From: Opitutia bacterium
Lineage (GTDB): Bacteria; Verrucomicrobiota; Verrucomicrobiia; Opitutales; Opitutaceae
Direction: 5' to 3'
Assembly (NCBI GenBank): GCA_003157575.1
Contig: PMKA01000160.1
Span: 1 to 17,533, forward strand
Length of the DNA: 17,533 nucleotides
Part shown: piece after piece, positions 1 through 9,330 of the stretch
Layout: each line of letters opens with the position of its first letter
How positions within the stretch are numbered: position 1 is the first letter of the stretch
Notes under the pieces: model-generated
Told to the model about the DNA's origin: nothing
Databases searched by the model: none
What the model saw: only the letters and a program-made list of their open reading frames with translations
Translations under genes and position numbers: made by a program

Positions 1-116
1 AAGTGAGGGCAGGGCTGCGGGCGGAAGGCTTGGGTTTTGTCGAGCGATGCGGAGTCCGCCAGTTTCAAGAGATGACTGGCTCCGGCACGGGCCATCCGCG
101 CATAGGCTTCTTCCAT
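1..116 (-). CDS. N-terminal part of an unknown protein (runs off window)
   Basis: Reading the minus strand from an ATG at 116 gives about 38 open codons to the window edge, beginning MEEAYARMARAGASHLLKLA. The gene lies 11 nt downstream of the stop of the preceding minus-strand gene, as expected for the next member of the same operon. A TTG at 131-129 overlaps that stop codon (TTGA) in the same frame and would add five residues, so the exact start is open. A GGGG run sits directly against the ATG, too close for a normal ribosome binding site. The visible peptide is Ala-rich and amphipathic, has no signal peptide, and I do not recognise the family. It is called from context, the open frame and protein-like composition. 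Confidence 0.5.
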   Translation of the reverse strand, partial: MEEAYARMARAGASHLLKLADSASLDKTQAFRPQPCPH

Positions 117-127
117 CCCCGCTTGAG

Positions 128-2524
128 TCAATTTCCGACGGGCAGGGGCAGGCGGCGCGCCACGGTGTTCTGCGCCTCGTCCGAGAGGCGGATCTCAACC
201 GAGTTCGCACCGGCGACCTTGGCGGCCGGACACTCCAGCTCGTACGTTTCCTCGCGGCCGTCGTTGATCCCATCAACCGGATGCTCCACCGTCTGGCGAA
301 ATCCGTTGTTGAAGACGAACTCCGCGCCGTCGAGGAGGGACAGCGCATCGCGACCGTGAACCGTCACAATCATGCTCGCGCCGTCACGCCGCACCGCCGC
401 GTCGAGAATCTCCGGCGGAGTGTGGTCGATGAGTATGTCGTCCGTGGCAAATTCGGTCACCAGCCGTTGGGCGGCGGGTCTCGGAGCCTGCTCCGCCACG
501 ATCAGGCGGCTCAGATAGATGCCATCGGCGAGATGCGAGGTGTCGAACTGCACATAGTTCTCGCGGATGTTGACGGCGAGGTCCGTCCACGCGCTCGAAG
601 CCGCCGGCCTGATCGAGAACGTATAGGCGAGGGTGTCGCCATCCGGATCGGAGACCGTCCAAATGACCGCCTGGTTGCCCGGGACAGGTGCCAGCTGGCT
701 CGCAAGGAAGCCGAGTTTTCTCCGGTTGTCCTGAACGCCCTCCGCGACGGCTGACGCCTGGTTGGGATTGAGAAGCTGACCGAGCGTGATGACCAGCTGG
801 CCCGAAGCTTCGGGAGGAGGGCTCAACTGCAGATTGGATGGAAGCACGCGAAAGTCGGTGAGAACGGCGCGGCGGTTCTGGGGAAGGTCGTAGAGAGTGG
901 CAGGATCAATCTCGAAGTCCCGCGCCTCCGGGGGTGTGGTGATCCTCAACTTCAGATACCTGCAGCGCAGGTTTGCGTTTTGGTAGGCGCCATCCCGCTC
1001 GGTCAGACGGGTCCATTCGGTCCAGCCCTCGGTCTCGTCTGCCGCCAGACTCGTCTTCACATCAACCTGGATTGCGTCGAGGGCGACATCGCGCAGTCCG
1101 TCAAAACGCAGGTTGCCGAGTTCGGCCGGGACGCCGAGGTCGAGACGGCTGGTCTCGAGGCGGCGTGGTCCGGTCCCGCCGAAATCGAGCAGTGCAAGGC
1201 CGGGGGCGTTGTTTCGAAGCAACAGGAAGCGGTCTGCGGAGCCGGGAATTGCGGCGAATCCGTTGAGTTGTGAACTGACGCTGCCGGCAAACGTCAGGCT
1301 CAGGCGGTTTTTGAGGTCCCAGGCCAGGATCTCGCCCTGTTCGCCTGCGGCGATGAGCAGCAAGTCCCCATGGCGGGCGAGCCGGTAGAAGGCGAAGTTA
1401 TTCCGGGTCAGAAGCAACTCAGGAAACCCGTCGGCCGGGAAGAGAAACACCGAGCTCCGGCCGGCGAATCGTTCCTCGCGGGGCGATTCCATGGCCGCCG
1501 ACGCGGCATTCTCGCCGCCATTTATCGCGGCCGTCCCGGCCGCCGACGAGGTCCCGAGCGCGGACGTCGCACCGGCCACAACCGTTGCCACGATCCGGTT
1601 GATCCGGCGTTCCCCCGGCGCGGAGGAAAAGACGATGCTCGCGAAGAGGTCTCCGTTCGCCTGGGGCAGCAGGTCGGTGACCTCGGCCTCGTGATTCTCC
1701 TGGAGCATGAGCGGATGGCCGCCATCGCGGGGAAAAAGATACACGTTCCCACGGGGTGCGGAGCCGGCTGCGATCCGTCCGTCGGGAAGGAGCGCGATCC
1801 GGCGCACGTTGCGGTCCCGGATCTCGCCAAAGAGAGTGACGCCTTTTGCGGCGAGTGCCACAGAGTCGGAGAGTTTCGCGGCGTTCACGCCGGCGACCGC
1901 AAATTTGCCCAGATCGACCCGGTAGATCCGGCCGGGGTTGCCGGTTGCCACCAGAGCCACGCGAGGGGCGGGCGCAGGGGACGTGCGGGCGCTGGCGTCC
2001 GCAGGTGCGCCAGACGGGGGTTCCGGCAGAAGCAGGACATCGAAGATGGAATCGACCGGCATGGCGACGCGCGCCAGGGGCTTACCATCCTTTATAAGGT
2101 AAAGCGCACCGGAAGGCGAGGTGCCGGCCAGCAGCGCTCCGCCGGGCAACGACTTCAGCGCGAACACGTGTGATTCGCCGACCCGCGCGACCTCGCGCCT
2201 TGTGTAGCTGGTCCCGTTGAGCGTGACCTCGATGATCCGTCCCTCCGGTCCTGTTCCGACGAGCCAGCTTTGCGCGGAGCCGCCCGCCGGTTCAAATGTC
2301 CAGAGCAGCTCGCCCAGCGCGGCTCCGGTCAGTTCCGCAAGCGTTGGCCCGGGTACGATGCGCCCATCAGAACGCGTCGCGAGGCCCTTTAGGTCGCGGC
2401 TTGCGAGATCGCGCCCAAAATCGATCTCCAGGCGCTTTGTGAGCGGATCGGATCCGATCAGGGGCGAAGCCAGCAGCACGCAGCCCAGGGGTGCGAGGCG
2501 TGAGAAACGGCGGACTATGTTCAT
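128..2524 (-). CDS. Large exported protein, beta-propeller-like N-terminal half and Ig/Fn3-like C-terminal half
   Basis: The 798-residue product starts with a signal peptide (Arg-Arg near residues 5-6, hydrophobic core about 11-24), so it is probably periplasmic or on the cell surface. Residues about 55-450 show repeated short strands with Gly/Asp turns of the kind G-R-I-Y/V-Y-L followed by L-P-x-G, as in WD40/NHL-like beta-propellers. A low-complexity Ala/Ser/Gly insert lies at about 313-350. Residues about 500-530 (WTEWTRL, then RYLKLRI) resemble carbohydrate-binding-like beta-sandwiches. Residues about 615-790 look like Fn3/Ig-like modules (SDPDGD, DHTPPEI). No catalytic motif was seen. 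The ATG at 2524 is 49 nt after the S55 peptidase gene and lacks a Shine-Dalgarno. The role is unknown; sensing or binding outside the cytoplasm is an inference. Confidence 0.8.
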   Translation of the reverse strand: MNIVRRFSRLAPLGCVLLASPLIGSDPLTKRLEIDFGRDLASRDLKGLATRSDGRIVPGPTLAELTGAALGELLWTFEPAGGSAQSWLVGTGPEGRIIEVTLNGTSYTRREVARVGESHVFALKSLPGGALLAGTSPSGALYLIKDGKPLARVAMPVDSIFDVLLLPEPPSGAPADASARTSPAPAPRVALVATGNPGRIYRVDLGKFAVAGVNAAKLSDSVALAAKGVTLFGEIRDRNVRRIALLPDGRIAAGSAPRGNVYLFPRDGGHPLMLQENHEAEVTDLLPQANGDLFASIVFSSAPGERRINRIVATVVAGATSALGTSSAAGTAAINGGENAASAAMESPREERFAGRSSVFLFPADGFPELLLTRNNFAFYRLARHGDLLLIAAGEQGEILAWDLKNRLSLTFAGSVSSQLNGFAAIPGSADRFLLLRNNAPGLALLDFGGTGPRRLETSRLDLGVPAELGNLRFDGLRDVALDAIQVDVKTSLAADETEGWTEWTRLTERDGAYQNANLRCRYLKLRITTPPEARDFEIDPATLYDLPQNRRAVLTDFRVLPSNLQLSPPPEASGQLVITLGQLLNPNQASAVAEGVQDNRRKLGFLASQLAPVPGNQAVIWTVSDPDGDTLAYTFSIRPAASSAWTDLAVNIRENYVQFDTSHLADGIYLSRLIVAEQAPRPAAQRLVTEFATDDILIDHTPPEILDAAVRRDGASMIVTVHGRDALSLLDGAEFVFNNGFRQTVEHPVDGINDGREETYELECPAAKVAGANSVEIRLSDEAQNTVARRLPLPVGN

Positions 2525-2573
2525 GTGGGGTTTTGCTTTTGGCGGCTTGGGCGGCCCGGAGCCCGACAGGTTG

Positions 2574-4403
2574 CTAGTCGGTTACCTGCAGCGTGCGACG
2601 CAGGTTCGCGAAAACTATCCGGCCTTCGAGCAGATGCTGCTCCATGAGCGGCACGACCGCCTCCTGGCGTTGAAAACGCTGCTCGTCGGACTGGTGGGCG
2701 ATGCGGGCGAACGATGCGGGGTAGTCGACCGCGGGCTTGCTCTGATCGAGGAAGACCGTCGCCTTCTCCACAACCGCGACGTAGAGTCCGTCGGTGCGGC
2801 GGTTGTTCTCCAGCGCGGACAGATAGTCGTCGAAACTGCGGATCTGCGAGGCCATCATCCGGCGCGGCATGCCCGCAAGTTCGTCGAGCTGGGGGCCGGT
2901 GGTCACCACGACGTCGAGGGTCCTGCCCGCCCACGTCCGGTCCACCGGCAGATTCACGATCTGCGTCGTGCGGGCTTCCTGGTAGTCCCGCCAGACGAGC
3001 GTCAATTGAACGGTGTCGCCCGGAGCGGCGGTGGAGCGGGAAAGCCGCATGACTTCAAGAGTCGCGAGGGGATTGCGATCAAGCGCCTCGACGGTGAAAG
3101 ACACGTTGGTCGGGAAAACCTTTTCAAACGGATTCAGGAGCCAGTCCCCGAGGTCGCGCACGAACTCGGCCGTGCCTGCGGCGAATCCCTGGGATCCGGC
3201 GTAAAGGTCGTCGGCGGAAATTGTCCGACCGCCCGGGAAAGTCACCCGGCGGGTGAGCCGGAAGCCCTGGACCATGCCGGCGTCGTTTGAACCCAGGATT
3301 GCCTGCGTCAGCCCGGCCGCGACAACCATCGGGGCGATCTGCGCATGTCGCACGACTGAAAAGCGCAGGGTTCGCACACCCGCCTTGCCGGGAACCGTGA
3401 CGGTGACGGGGATCATCTCCGGCAGCTTTCCCAGTTCACCGTAGACCGCTGACAAGCGGTCCTGGCTTATCGTGCCGATCACCGGACCGACATTCGCGAC
3501 CTTGAAGGAGCTCATCAGACTCGGAAGGATGGTGACGATTTCGCTCGATGCCATCGGCAGGTCGACGGCGCCCAGATGCATGAGCGAATGGCCGAACGCG
3601 AGCAGATGAGTGCCGTCCACCCGTGAGACCGTGCCTGTTCCGGCGATTGTGATGTCGCCGGTTGAAAGCGCGACCGAGACGGCGTCGCCGGCGCGCAAGG
3701 TGCGGGGCAGGCGCGAGCTGGCGCGCCCCGCCGCGTCCTCTGAGGCGGACTGCGGAGCGTCTTGAAAACCGAAGGAGCCTCCGACCGCGGCAACGTTGAG
3801 ACCCAGCGCACGGAATTCCGGGGCGAAGATCCCGGCGACCTCCGGATCGATTCCACTCAATGTGAACACAGGAGTCAAAGGCTGGAATGGCGAATCCAGC
3901 CCCGCGGCCGGAACTGACCGTTCCTCGGCGGGCGCCGGGTCCGCGGGACGAGGCGTCCCGGACGGAAAAGCCGGGGGCGATGGCTCGGGTGCCGGAGCAG
4001 GCAGGCGGCTGACTTCGAGCAGGTCCTCGATCGGCGTGAACCCTGCGTGGGGAACCGTCTCGAAACGCTGAAGCTGGTAGGAGAGGGCGCCCGCAAGCCT
4101 CCCATCGATGTAGAGGGGGCTTCCGCTCATTCCGGCGCCGGCTCCCATCTTCTGAACCCGCGGGTCCGTAAGTTTCCCAAGGATGATGCTCTTGCCGGGA
4201 CCCAGAACATTGCGGATCACGCCGACGATCTCCACCGTGAACGGCTCCGGCCGGGTGCCGTGGAAAACGGTCCAGACCTCCCCACGCATGCCCGGGCGGA
4301 TCTCCTTAAGCCGCATGAGATCCGCATGGTCCGGCGGAGTCTGGGGCATGCAGATGCAGGGGAGCCACAGGCCAAGCAGCAGGATCAGAGTCGTTCTTGT
4401 CAT
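2574..4403 (-). CDS. Exported SpoIVB-type (S55 family) peptidase domain protein
   Basis: The product has 609 residues from the ATG at 4403. A GTG at 4424 would add seven, but the ATG gives a cleaner signal peptide (MTRTTLILLLGLWLPCICM). Residues about 30-110 match the N-terminal block of S55-like proteins: RPGMRGEVWTVF, then LTDPRV and the GMSGSPLYIDG motif at about 91-101, whose second Ser is the presumed nucleophile. An FGHS motif lies at about 270-273. Between them is a Pro/Ala-rich linker (about 135-170). In SpoIVB the catalytic His precedes the Ser, so the order here is different; related stand-alone proteins, as I recall them, share this arrangement. The C-terminal 250 residues are beta-rich and unassigned. 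The gene lies between hemL and the beta-propeller gene, with gaps of 64 and 49 nt. The organism need not sporulate; the substrate is unknown. Confidence 0.85.
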   Translation of the reverse strand: MTRTTLILLLGLWLPCICMPQTPPDHADLMRLKEIRPGMRGEVWTVFHGTRPEPFTVEIVGVIRNVLGPGKSIILGKLTDPRVQKMGAGAGMSGSPLYIDGRLAGALSYQLQRFETVPHAGFTPIEDLLEVSRLPAPAPEPSPPAFPSGTPRPADPAPAEERSVPAAGLDSPFQPLTPVFTLSGIDPEVAGIFAPEFRALGLNVAAVGGSFGFQDAPQSASEDAAGRASSRLPRTLRAGDAVSVALSTGDITIAGTGTVSRVDGTHLLAFGHSLMHLGAVDLPMASSEIVTILPSLMSSFKVANVGPVIGTISQDRLSAVYGELGKLPEMIPVTVTVPGKAGVRTLRFSVVRHAQIAPMVVAAGLTQAILGSNDAGMVQGFRLTRRVTFPGGRTISADDLYAGSQGFAAGTAEFVRDLGDWLLNPFEKVFPTNVSFTVEALDRNPLATLEVMRLSRSTAAPGDTVQLTLVWRDYQEARTTQIVNLPVDRTWAGRTLDVVVTTGPQLDELAGMPRRMMASQIRSFDDYLSALENNRRTDGLYVAVVEKATVFLDQSKPAVDYPASFARIAHQSDEQRFQRQEAVVPLMEQHLLEGRIVFANLRRTLQVTD

Positions 4404-4467
4404 CGAGAGTTGCAAAGAGAGCACGAGCAGGGGCTTTTAGCGGATTGGAGGGCTCGAAGCCGACGGG

Positions 4468-5745
4468 CTAGAGGGCGGCGATCGCCTCCGTCATGATCTG
4501 GCAGGCCCGGGCAACCGCCGCTCCCTCGTGGGCCGTGCTGAGGAAGGCGGTCTCGTAGGTGCTCGGCGGAATGAAAACCCTTCGGTCAAGGCAGGCGTGA
4601 AAGAACCGGGCGAATAATTTTGCGTCGCTGTTGAGGGCGCTCGCGTAGTCGCGCACCGGTGCGTTGGTGAAGAAGATGGCAAACATCGATCCGACCTGGG
4701 GCACCTGCAGGGGAATGCCCTTCTTCTGTGCGGCGGCAAGAAGTGCGCCCTGCACCTCCTTCCCCAATCGATCCAGGCGGGCGTAAGGATTTTGCTCTTC
4801 CAACAACTTCAGCGCGGTGATGCCGGCGACCAGCGCAAGGGGGTTGCCGCTGAGCGTTCCCGCCTGGTAAACCGGGCCGAGCGGAGCGAGGAAATCCATG
4901 ATATCCGCCCTGCCGCCAAAAGCTCCCACTGGCAGTCCGCCTCCGATGATCTTGCCCAGGGCCGTCAGGTCCGGCGTCACCTTCTCCAGCTCCTGAACTC
5001 CTCCGCGGGCCAGCCGGAATCCGGTCATCACCTCGTCAAAAATCAACAGCGCCCCGTTGGCGGTGCAAAGGGCGCGAAGACGGGCGAGAAAACCCGGCTC
5101 GGGCAGGATGAGACCCACGTTGGCCGGATAGGGCTCGATGATGACGCAGGCGATCTGTTCCGGGTTGGCTGCAAACGCCGCTTCAACCGCAGCCAGATTG
5201 TTGAATGGAAGGACGATTGTCTCCCTGGCGAATGCCTCCGGGACGCCCGCACTGTCGGGACAGCCGTGGGTGAGCGCCCCCGACCCCGCCTTGATCAGAA
5301 GCGAGTCGGAATGCCCGTGATAACATCCGGCGAATTTGATGATCTTGTCACGGTGCGTGAAGCCGCGTGCCAGGCGGACCGCCGACATCGTGGCCTCGGT
5401 CCCGCTGTTGCACATGCGCACCTTCTGGATCGAGGGCACGAATTTGACGATGAGCTCCGCCATCTCCACCTCGTAAGGGTTCGGCATGCCGAAGCTCGTG
5501 CCGTTCTCCAGCGCCGCAGCGATCGCCGCCTTGATTGCGGGATGGTTGTGACCATGAATCGCCGGGCCCCAGGTGCAGACGAAATCAATCAGTTCCCGGC
5601 CGTCGGCCGTGTAAAGCATGGCGCCGTTGGCCGCCGTGACAAAGAAGGGGGTGCCTCCGACGGAGCCAAATGCCCGGACAGGTGAGTTGACGCCGCCAGG
5701 CATCAGTTGCTTCGCACGCTCAAAAAGCCGTTCGGAATGGGTCAT
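4468..5745 (-). CDS. hemL: Glutamate-1-semialdehyde 2,1-aminomutase
   Basis: This PLP enzyme converts glutamate-1-semialdehyde to 5-aminolevulinate, the last step of the C5 route to haem precursors in the cytoplasm. The 425-residue length is normal for the family. Recognisable elements are the N-terminal [11 protein letters not shown] block (about 16-26), SGTEATMSA (about 114-122), the YHGHSD block (about 142-147), [10 protein letters not shown] (about 235-244) with the cofactor-contacting Asp237, and [16 protein letters not shown], whose Lys265 should form the Schiff base. [12 protein letters not shown] follows. The ATG at 5745 lies 8 nt after the nadE stop, so the two are very likely co-transcribed. 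The bases before the ATG are C-rich with no Shine-Dalgarno. Function is confident; nothing in the protein looks abnormal. Confidence 0.97.
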   Translation of the reverse strand: MTHSERLFERAKQLMPGGVNSPVRAFGSVGGTPFFVTAANGAMLYTADGRELIDFVCTWGPAIHGHNHPAIKAAIAAALENGTSFGMPNPYEVEMAELIVKFVPSIQKVRMCNSGTEATMSAVRLARGFTHRDKIIKFAGCYHGHSDSLLIKAGSGALTHGCPDSAGVPEAFARETIVLPFNNLAAVEAAFAANPEQIACVIIEPYPANVGLILPEPGFLARLRALCTANGALLIFDEVMTGFRLARGGVQELEKVTPDLTALGKIIGGGLPVGAFGGRADIMDFLAPLGPVYQAGTLSGNPLALVAGITALKLLEEQNPYARLDRLGKEVQGALLAAAQKKGIPLQVPQVGSMFAIFFTNAPVRDYASALNSDAKLFARFFHACLDRRVFIPPSTYETAFLSTAHEGAAVARACQIMTEAIAAL

Positions 5746-5753
5746 CAGGGGGG

Positions 5754-7436
5754 TCAGCTGACGTATTTCTGGACGATGGGGATTCGGCGGCCGACGCCGA
5801 AGGCCAGGGGAGTGATCTTCAGGCCCGGGGCGGCCTGTTTGCGCTTGTATTCGTTGAGGTCGACCTTGCGCGCCACGTCGTTGACGACGGATTCAGCGAA
5901 TCCCCGCGCAACGAGGTCGCGCCGCGACAGGCCCTCCTCGACATACCCGCGAAGGATGGCGTCGAGGAGTTCGTAGGGCGGCAGGCTGTCCTGGTCGGTC
6001 TGTCCCGGGCGAAGCTCGGCGGATGGAGGCTTGTCGATCGAGCTTTGCGGGATGGGCGGCGTGCGGCCGGCGCGGCGGGCGTCGTCATTGATCCAGCGCG
6101 CAAGGGCGTAAACCTGGGTCTTGAAAACATCCGAGATGACGGCGAGGCCGCCGCACATGTCGCCGTAGAGTGTGCAATAGCCGACCGCCATCTCGCTCTT
6201 GTTCCCCGTGGTCAGCAGAATGGAGCCGAACTTGTTTGACAGCGCCATCATCAGGACTCCGCGCACCCGCGCCTGGATGTTCTCCTCGGCGACATCGCGC
6301 GGCCGTCCGGCGAAGGCCGGCCCAAGGGCGGCCTCGGTGGCCGCCACCACGTCGGCGATTGCGATCGTTTGAAACGCGATCCCGAGGTTGCGCGCAAGTT
6401 CGGCGGCGTCGTCCCTGCTGTGCCCGCTCGATATTGCGGACGGAAGACTTACGCCGGTGACGTTTTCCGGACCGAACGCCGCGACCGCCAGCACGCCCAC
6501 CACCGCCGAGTCGATGCCCCCGCTCAGTGCAACGAGGCTCCGCCTGAAGCCGCATTTCCCCGCATAATCGCGCAGGCCGAGCACGAGCGCGTCGAAAACG
6601 TCCTTTGTTTCCGCCTGCGAATAGGACGGGGCAATCCAGTTCCCGGCCTCCGGCGACGGCTGGGAGGGGACGCCGAGCGAGACGACGCGGAGCTCCTCCT
6701 GAAACGCCGCGAGGCCGGCCACGACGGCGCCGTCCGCGGACGCCGCGACCGAGCGGCCGTCAAAGATCAGCTCGTCATTCCCCCCGACGGCGTTGCAATA
6801 GGCGACCGGGCATCCGAGCGTCCGTGCGGCATCCGTCACCAGTTTTTCGCGCAGGCCGCCCTTGCCGAAATGCCAGGGGCTGGCCGAGAGGTTGATCACC
6901 AGATCGCAATGCTGCGCGGCCAGCTGCCGGACGGGGTCCATGCCGCTGTACAGGCGCCGCGTGGCGATCATCGGATGCGTCCAGATGTCCTCGCAGATCG
7001 TGATGCCGATGCGGCGGCCGGCGAAATCGACGACCCGCGGCTCCGTGGCCGGCTCGAAATAGCGGTCCTCGTCAAAGACGTCATAGGTTGGCAGCAGGCA
7101 TTTCCGCGCGATGAGCCTGACCTCCCCCCGCTCGCACCATGCGGCGGCGTTGAAGAACCGCCGCCCCTGGCCGCTTGTGTTCGTTTCAACGAAGCCGACG
7201 AGCGCCGGGACGCTGCCCGCGGCCGCCGCAATCTCCGAAAGCGCGGATTCGACGTCGGACACAAAGCGCCGTTTGAAGAGCAGATCGCGCGGAGGGTAGC
7301 CGGCGACGGCCAGCTCGGGGAATACCACCAGTTCTGCGCCCCGGCCGGCGAGCGTGCGATAGGCATCGATGATCCGGCGGCAGTTGCCGGAAAGGTCGCC
7401 GACCGTCGTGTTGATCTGAGCAATACCCAGTTGCAT
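5754..7436 (-). CDS. nadE: Glutamine-dependent NAD+ synthase
   Basis: The enzyme amidates nicotinic acid adenine dinucleotide to NAD+ using ATP, with ammonia released from glutamine by its own N-terminal domain. From the ATG at 7436 the product has 560 residues and begins [15 protein letters not shown], the usual family N-terminus. An in-frame ATG at 7502 would add 22 unconserved residues. The N-terminal nitrilase-type domain carries the Glu41 ([15 protein letters not shown]), Lys112 ([17 protein letters not shown]) and Cys148 (ITICEDIW) triad. The C-terminal synthetase domain carries the PP-loop SGGIDS at 305-310, then [19 protein letters not shown] and [14 protein letters not shown]. It heads the minus-strand block, with hemL 8 nt downstream. 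No Shine-Dalgarno is visible. Confidence 0.97.
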   Translation of the reverse strand: MQLGIAQINTTVGDLSGNCRRIIDAYRTLAGRGAELVVFPELAVAGYPPRDLLFKRRFVSDVESALSEIAAAAGSVPALVGFVETNTSGQGRRFFNAAAWCERGEVRLIARKCLLPTYDVFDEDRYFEPATEPRVVDFAGRRIGITICEDIWTHPMIATRRLYSGMDPVRQLAAQHCDLVINLSASPWHFGKGGLREKLVTDAARTLGCPVAYCNAVGGNDELIFDGRSVAASADGAVVAGLAAFQEELRVVSLGVPSQPSPEAGNWIAPSYSQAETKDVFDALVLGLRDYAGKCGFRRSLVALSGGIDSAVVGVLAVAAFGPENVTGVSLPSAISSGHSRDDAAELARNLGIAFQTIAIADVVAATEAALGPAFAGRPRDVAEENIQARVRGVLMMALSNKFGSILLTTGNKSEMAVGYCTLYGDMCGGLAVISDVFKTQVYALARWINDDARRAGRTPPIPQSSIDKPPSAELRPGQTDQDSLPPYELLDAILRGYVEEGLSRRDLVARGFAESVVNDVARKVDLNEYKRKQAAPGLKITPLAFGVGRRIPIVQKYVS

Positions 7437-7613
7437 CGGGGAGAGGAAGCCACTGTGGAGGCGATTTTCGCCGCTGACAATCTGCAACCGAGTCTGGCGC
7501 ATCCATAAGTGTTGGGCGCCGGCCCATTAGCCCCGTCACACTCCCGATGCGCGTGTTTCGGATCGCCTTCCATGATCGATCTATGCCAAGAACCCCGCGC
7601 GCACGCCGCCATC
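7437..7613. promoter_or_regulatory. Divergent intergenic region between nadE and maf
   Basis: These 177 nt separate the starts of the two divergently read blocks and must hold promoters for both if the chosen starts are right. I found no convincing -35/-10 pair on either strand and no Shine-Dalgarno before either ATG. The only symmetric element is a small TGGGC/GCCCA stem around a GCCG loop near 7513-7526, which may be chance in GC-rich DNA. Frames stay open upstream on both sides (to 7502 on the minus strand, to 7509 on the plus strand), but the extra residues do not match the protein families. Confidence 0.35.
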
Positions 7614-8213
7614 ATGCCGAACTCTCCGAAATTGATTCTTGCCTCCGCCTCGCCGCGGCGAAAGGAACTGCTCGCCAGCCTGGGGCTGCAGTTCGAGGTG
7701 ATGCCTGCCGACGTGGTCGAGCACGAGGCGCCGGACTCGGATCCCCGCGAAATGGTTCGTCACAATGCTGCGCTCAAGGCGGGGTGGGTGGCGGCGCGGC
7801 GCCCCGAGGCTCTGGTGCTCGGTGCCGACACGACGGTTTTCATAGAAGGACTGGTGCTCAACAAGCCGCGCGATCTCGCGGATGCGCGCGCGATGCTTCA
7901 CCGCCTGTCCGGCCGCACCCACACCGTCTACACGGGCCTCGCAGTGCGGCGGGGATGCGACGGGCTGGCTGCCGATGCCGGGGTCGCCAGCGAAGTGAGC
8001 TTCAAGAAACTCGACGATGCCGTGATCGACCGCTATTTGTCCTTGGTGAACACCCTCGACAAGGCCGGGGCCTACGCGATCCAGGAGGGAACGGACCTCA
8101 TCATCGACGGCTGGAAAGGGTCTTTTTCGAACGTTGTTGGTCTTCCGCTAGAAGAAACGAAACAAATTTTGACTCGTTGCGGTCTTTGCAGAGAATCCCG
8201 CGAGATCAACTGA
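7614..8213 (+). CDS. maf: Maf family nucleoside triphosphate pyrophosphatase
   Basis: Maf proteins are cytoplasmic house-cleaning enzymes that hydrolyse dTTP, UTP, m7GTP or modified nucleotides to monophosphates; overproduction of some members blocks septum formation. From the ATG at 7614 the product has 199 residues, the normal size. It begins with the hallmark LILASASPRRKELL, with SASPRR at 11-16. The presumed catalytic Asp lies in GADTTV (about 70-75), followed by NKPRD and a C-terminal DKAGAYAIQEG motif. Upstream in-frame ATGs at 7509 and 7572 would add unconserved residues and were rejected. Substrate class (YhdE-like or YceF-like) cannot be settled by eye. The next gene starts 1 nt after the stop, indicating co-transcription. 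Confidence 0.95.
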   Translation: MPNSPKLILASASPRRKELLASLGLQFEVMPADVVEHEAPDSDPREMVRHNAALKAGWVAARRPEALVLGADTTVFIEGLVLNKPRDLADARAMLHRLSGRTHTVYTGLAVRRGCDGLAADAGVASEVSFKKLDDAVIDRYLSLVNTLDKAGAYAIQEGTDLIIDGWKGSFSNVVGLPLEETKQILTRCGLCRESREIN

Positions 8214-8214
8214 C

Positions 8215-9330
8215 ATGCCAACCCTGCAGAAAGACAAACCGGCCGCCAAACGACAGCTCTTCTGGCTGCCCTCTCTTTCCAAGGATCCCGACACGCGCTC
8301 GATCCAGGTCGGCCTGCTGTTTACCGTGCTGGTTCACCTGTTGGTCCTGCTGCTTGCGCCGCAGATCATCCGCAGCGAGTTCACACCCGGCCGCTTTGTG
8401 CAACAAGGCTCCAACGCACACACTTACGAGGTTGAGCTCGCACCCGACGCCTTCCTCCCGAAGCCTCCGCCGGCACTCGGACATTTCGTCGAGACCAATC
8501 CCGACGCCAACAACAACATCCCGGACAAGACCAGCAATTTCGGCGCCCAGAACCAGCAGGCGGCGCAGCCGGTTCCAGACAAGGACAGCACCCTGCGCAT
8601 GCCGAAGACGGATGGGCAGAAGGATATCCCCAACGACTCCCAGGTGGTTTCCGGCCGGCTGGAGAAGCCGATGCCAGCCGTTCCCACGATTCGGCAGCAG
8701 GAACAACAGACGGTGGACAAGAAGGCGAAGGCGCCCCAAAAGTCCCAGGTTCCGTTGTCTGGATTCGTGAAGAGCCAGGGAGACAACCCGGACGCATTCG
8801 GGACGGAGGCCGTGCATCTGCCCGATCCATCGACCGGGGCGGAAAAATACGTTGCCGGCGACAAGAATGCGAACGCCGGGGACGGCTCCGGCGCCAAGGC
8901 GGCGCAGAACACCCCGCGCACTCCGTTGCCAAGGCCGAAGCTCACACAGGTCCGTCCGGCGCTTCTGCAGGAACGTCCGATTGGTGTTGCCACCGCCGGT
9001 GTTGTCGGGGTCGACGCCCATTTCAGCCAGTTTGGCGACTATTTGCAGGAACTGGTCGACATCGTTCAGATCCAATGGGACCAGATCCTGGCTTCGAGCG
9101 AGGTTTATCCGAAACCGGGAACGCACGTGCTGATCAGCTTCCGGCTCAATTCACAGGGCGAGATCGCGGAGATCATAAAAGTGGAGGGAGACGCTGGCGA
9201 CTACGGCACAAATGCGGCGCTTTCCGCGATTAAGGTGCGTGCGCCGTACAGGGCGTGGACCAAGGAGATGGTCGCCGTTCTTGGCAATGATCAGGTCATC
9301 ACTTTCACTTTCTACTACCAGTACCAGTGA
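8215..9330 (+). CDS. TonB/TolA-like envelope-spanning protein
   Basis: The 371-residue product has a short cytoplasmic N-terminus with basic residues, one transmembrane helix at about 31-49 (GLLFTVLVHLLVLLLA), a long polar periplasmic stretch to about 265, and a C-terminal domain of about 100 residues. That domain (YLQELVDIVQIQWDQIL, then VLISFRLNSQGEIAEIIKVE, then AALSAIKVRAPY) has the strand-helix pattern of TonB/TolA C-termini: W, then a V-x-F-x-L-N-x-x-G strand, then A-A-L-x-A-I. The linker is rich in Gln, Asn, Asp and Lys rather than the Pro-Glu/Pro-Lys repeats of classic TonB. No exbB, exbD, tolQ or tolR gene is nearby. It sits between maf (1-nt gap) and the pseudouridine synthase gene (4-nt overlap). 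An envelope energy-transducing or integrity role is inferred from fold and topology only. Confidence 0.75.
   Translation: MPTLQKDKPAAKRQLFWLPSLSKDPDTRSIQVGLLFTVLVHLLVLLLAPQIIRSEFTPGRFVQQGSNAHTYEVELAPDAFLPKPPPALGHFVETNPDANNNIPDKTSNFGAQNQQAAQPVPDKDSTLRMPKTDGQKDIPNDSQVVSGRLEKPMPAVPTIRQQEQQTVDKKAKAPQKSQVPLSGFVKSQGDNPDAFGTEAVHLPDPSTGAEKYVAGDKNANAGDGSGAKAAQNTPRTPLPRPKLTQVRPALLQERPIGVATAGVVGVDAHFSQFGDYLQELVDIVQIQWDQILASSEVYPKPGTHVLISFRLNSQGEIAEIIKVEGDAGDYGTNAALSAIKVRAPYRAWTKEMVAVLGNDQVITFTFYYQYQ

Noticed and set aside
47..3290. Several long plus-strand open frames opposite the first two large genes
   Set aside because: They overlap genes with signal peptides and S55 or propeller motifs, and their own products are Arg/Gly-rich without motifs.
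6369..7508. 379-codon open frame on the plus strand
   Set aside because: It is antisense to nadE, which has all its catalytic motifs. The predicted product matches no family.
7509..7613. N-terminal extension of Maf from an upstream ATG
   Set aside because: The extra 35 residues are not part of the family, which begins just before the SASPRR motif; the ATG at 7614 fits.
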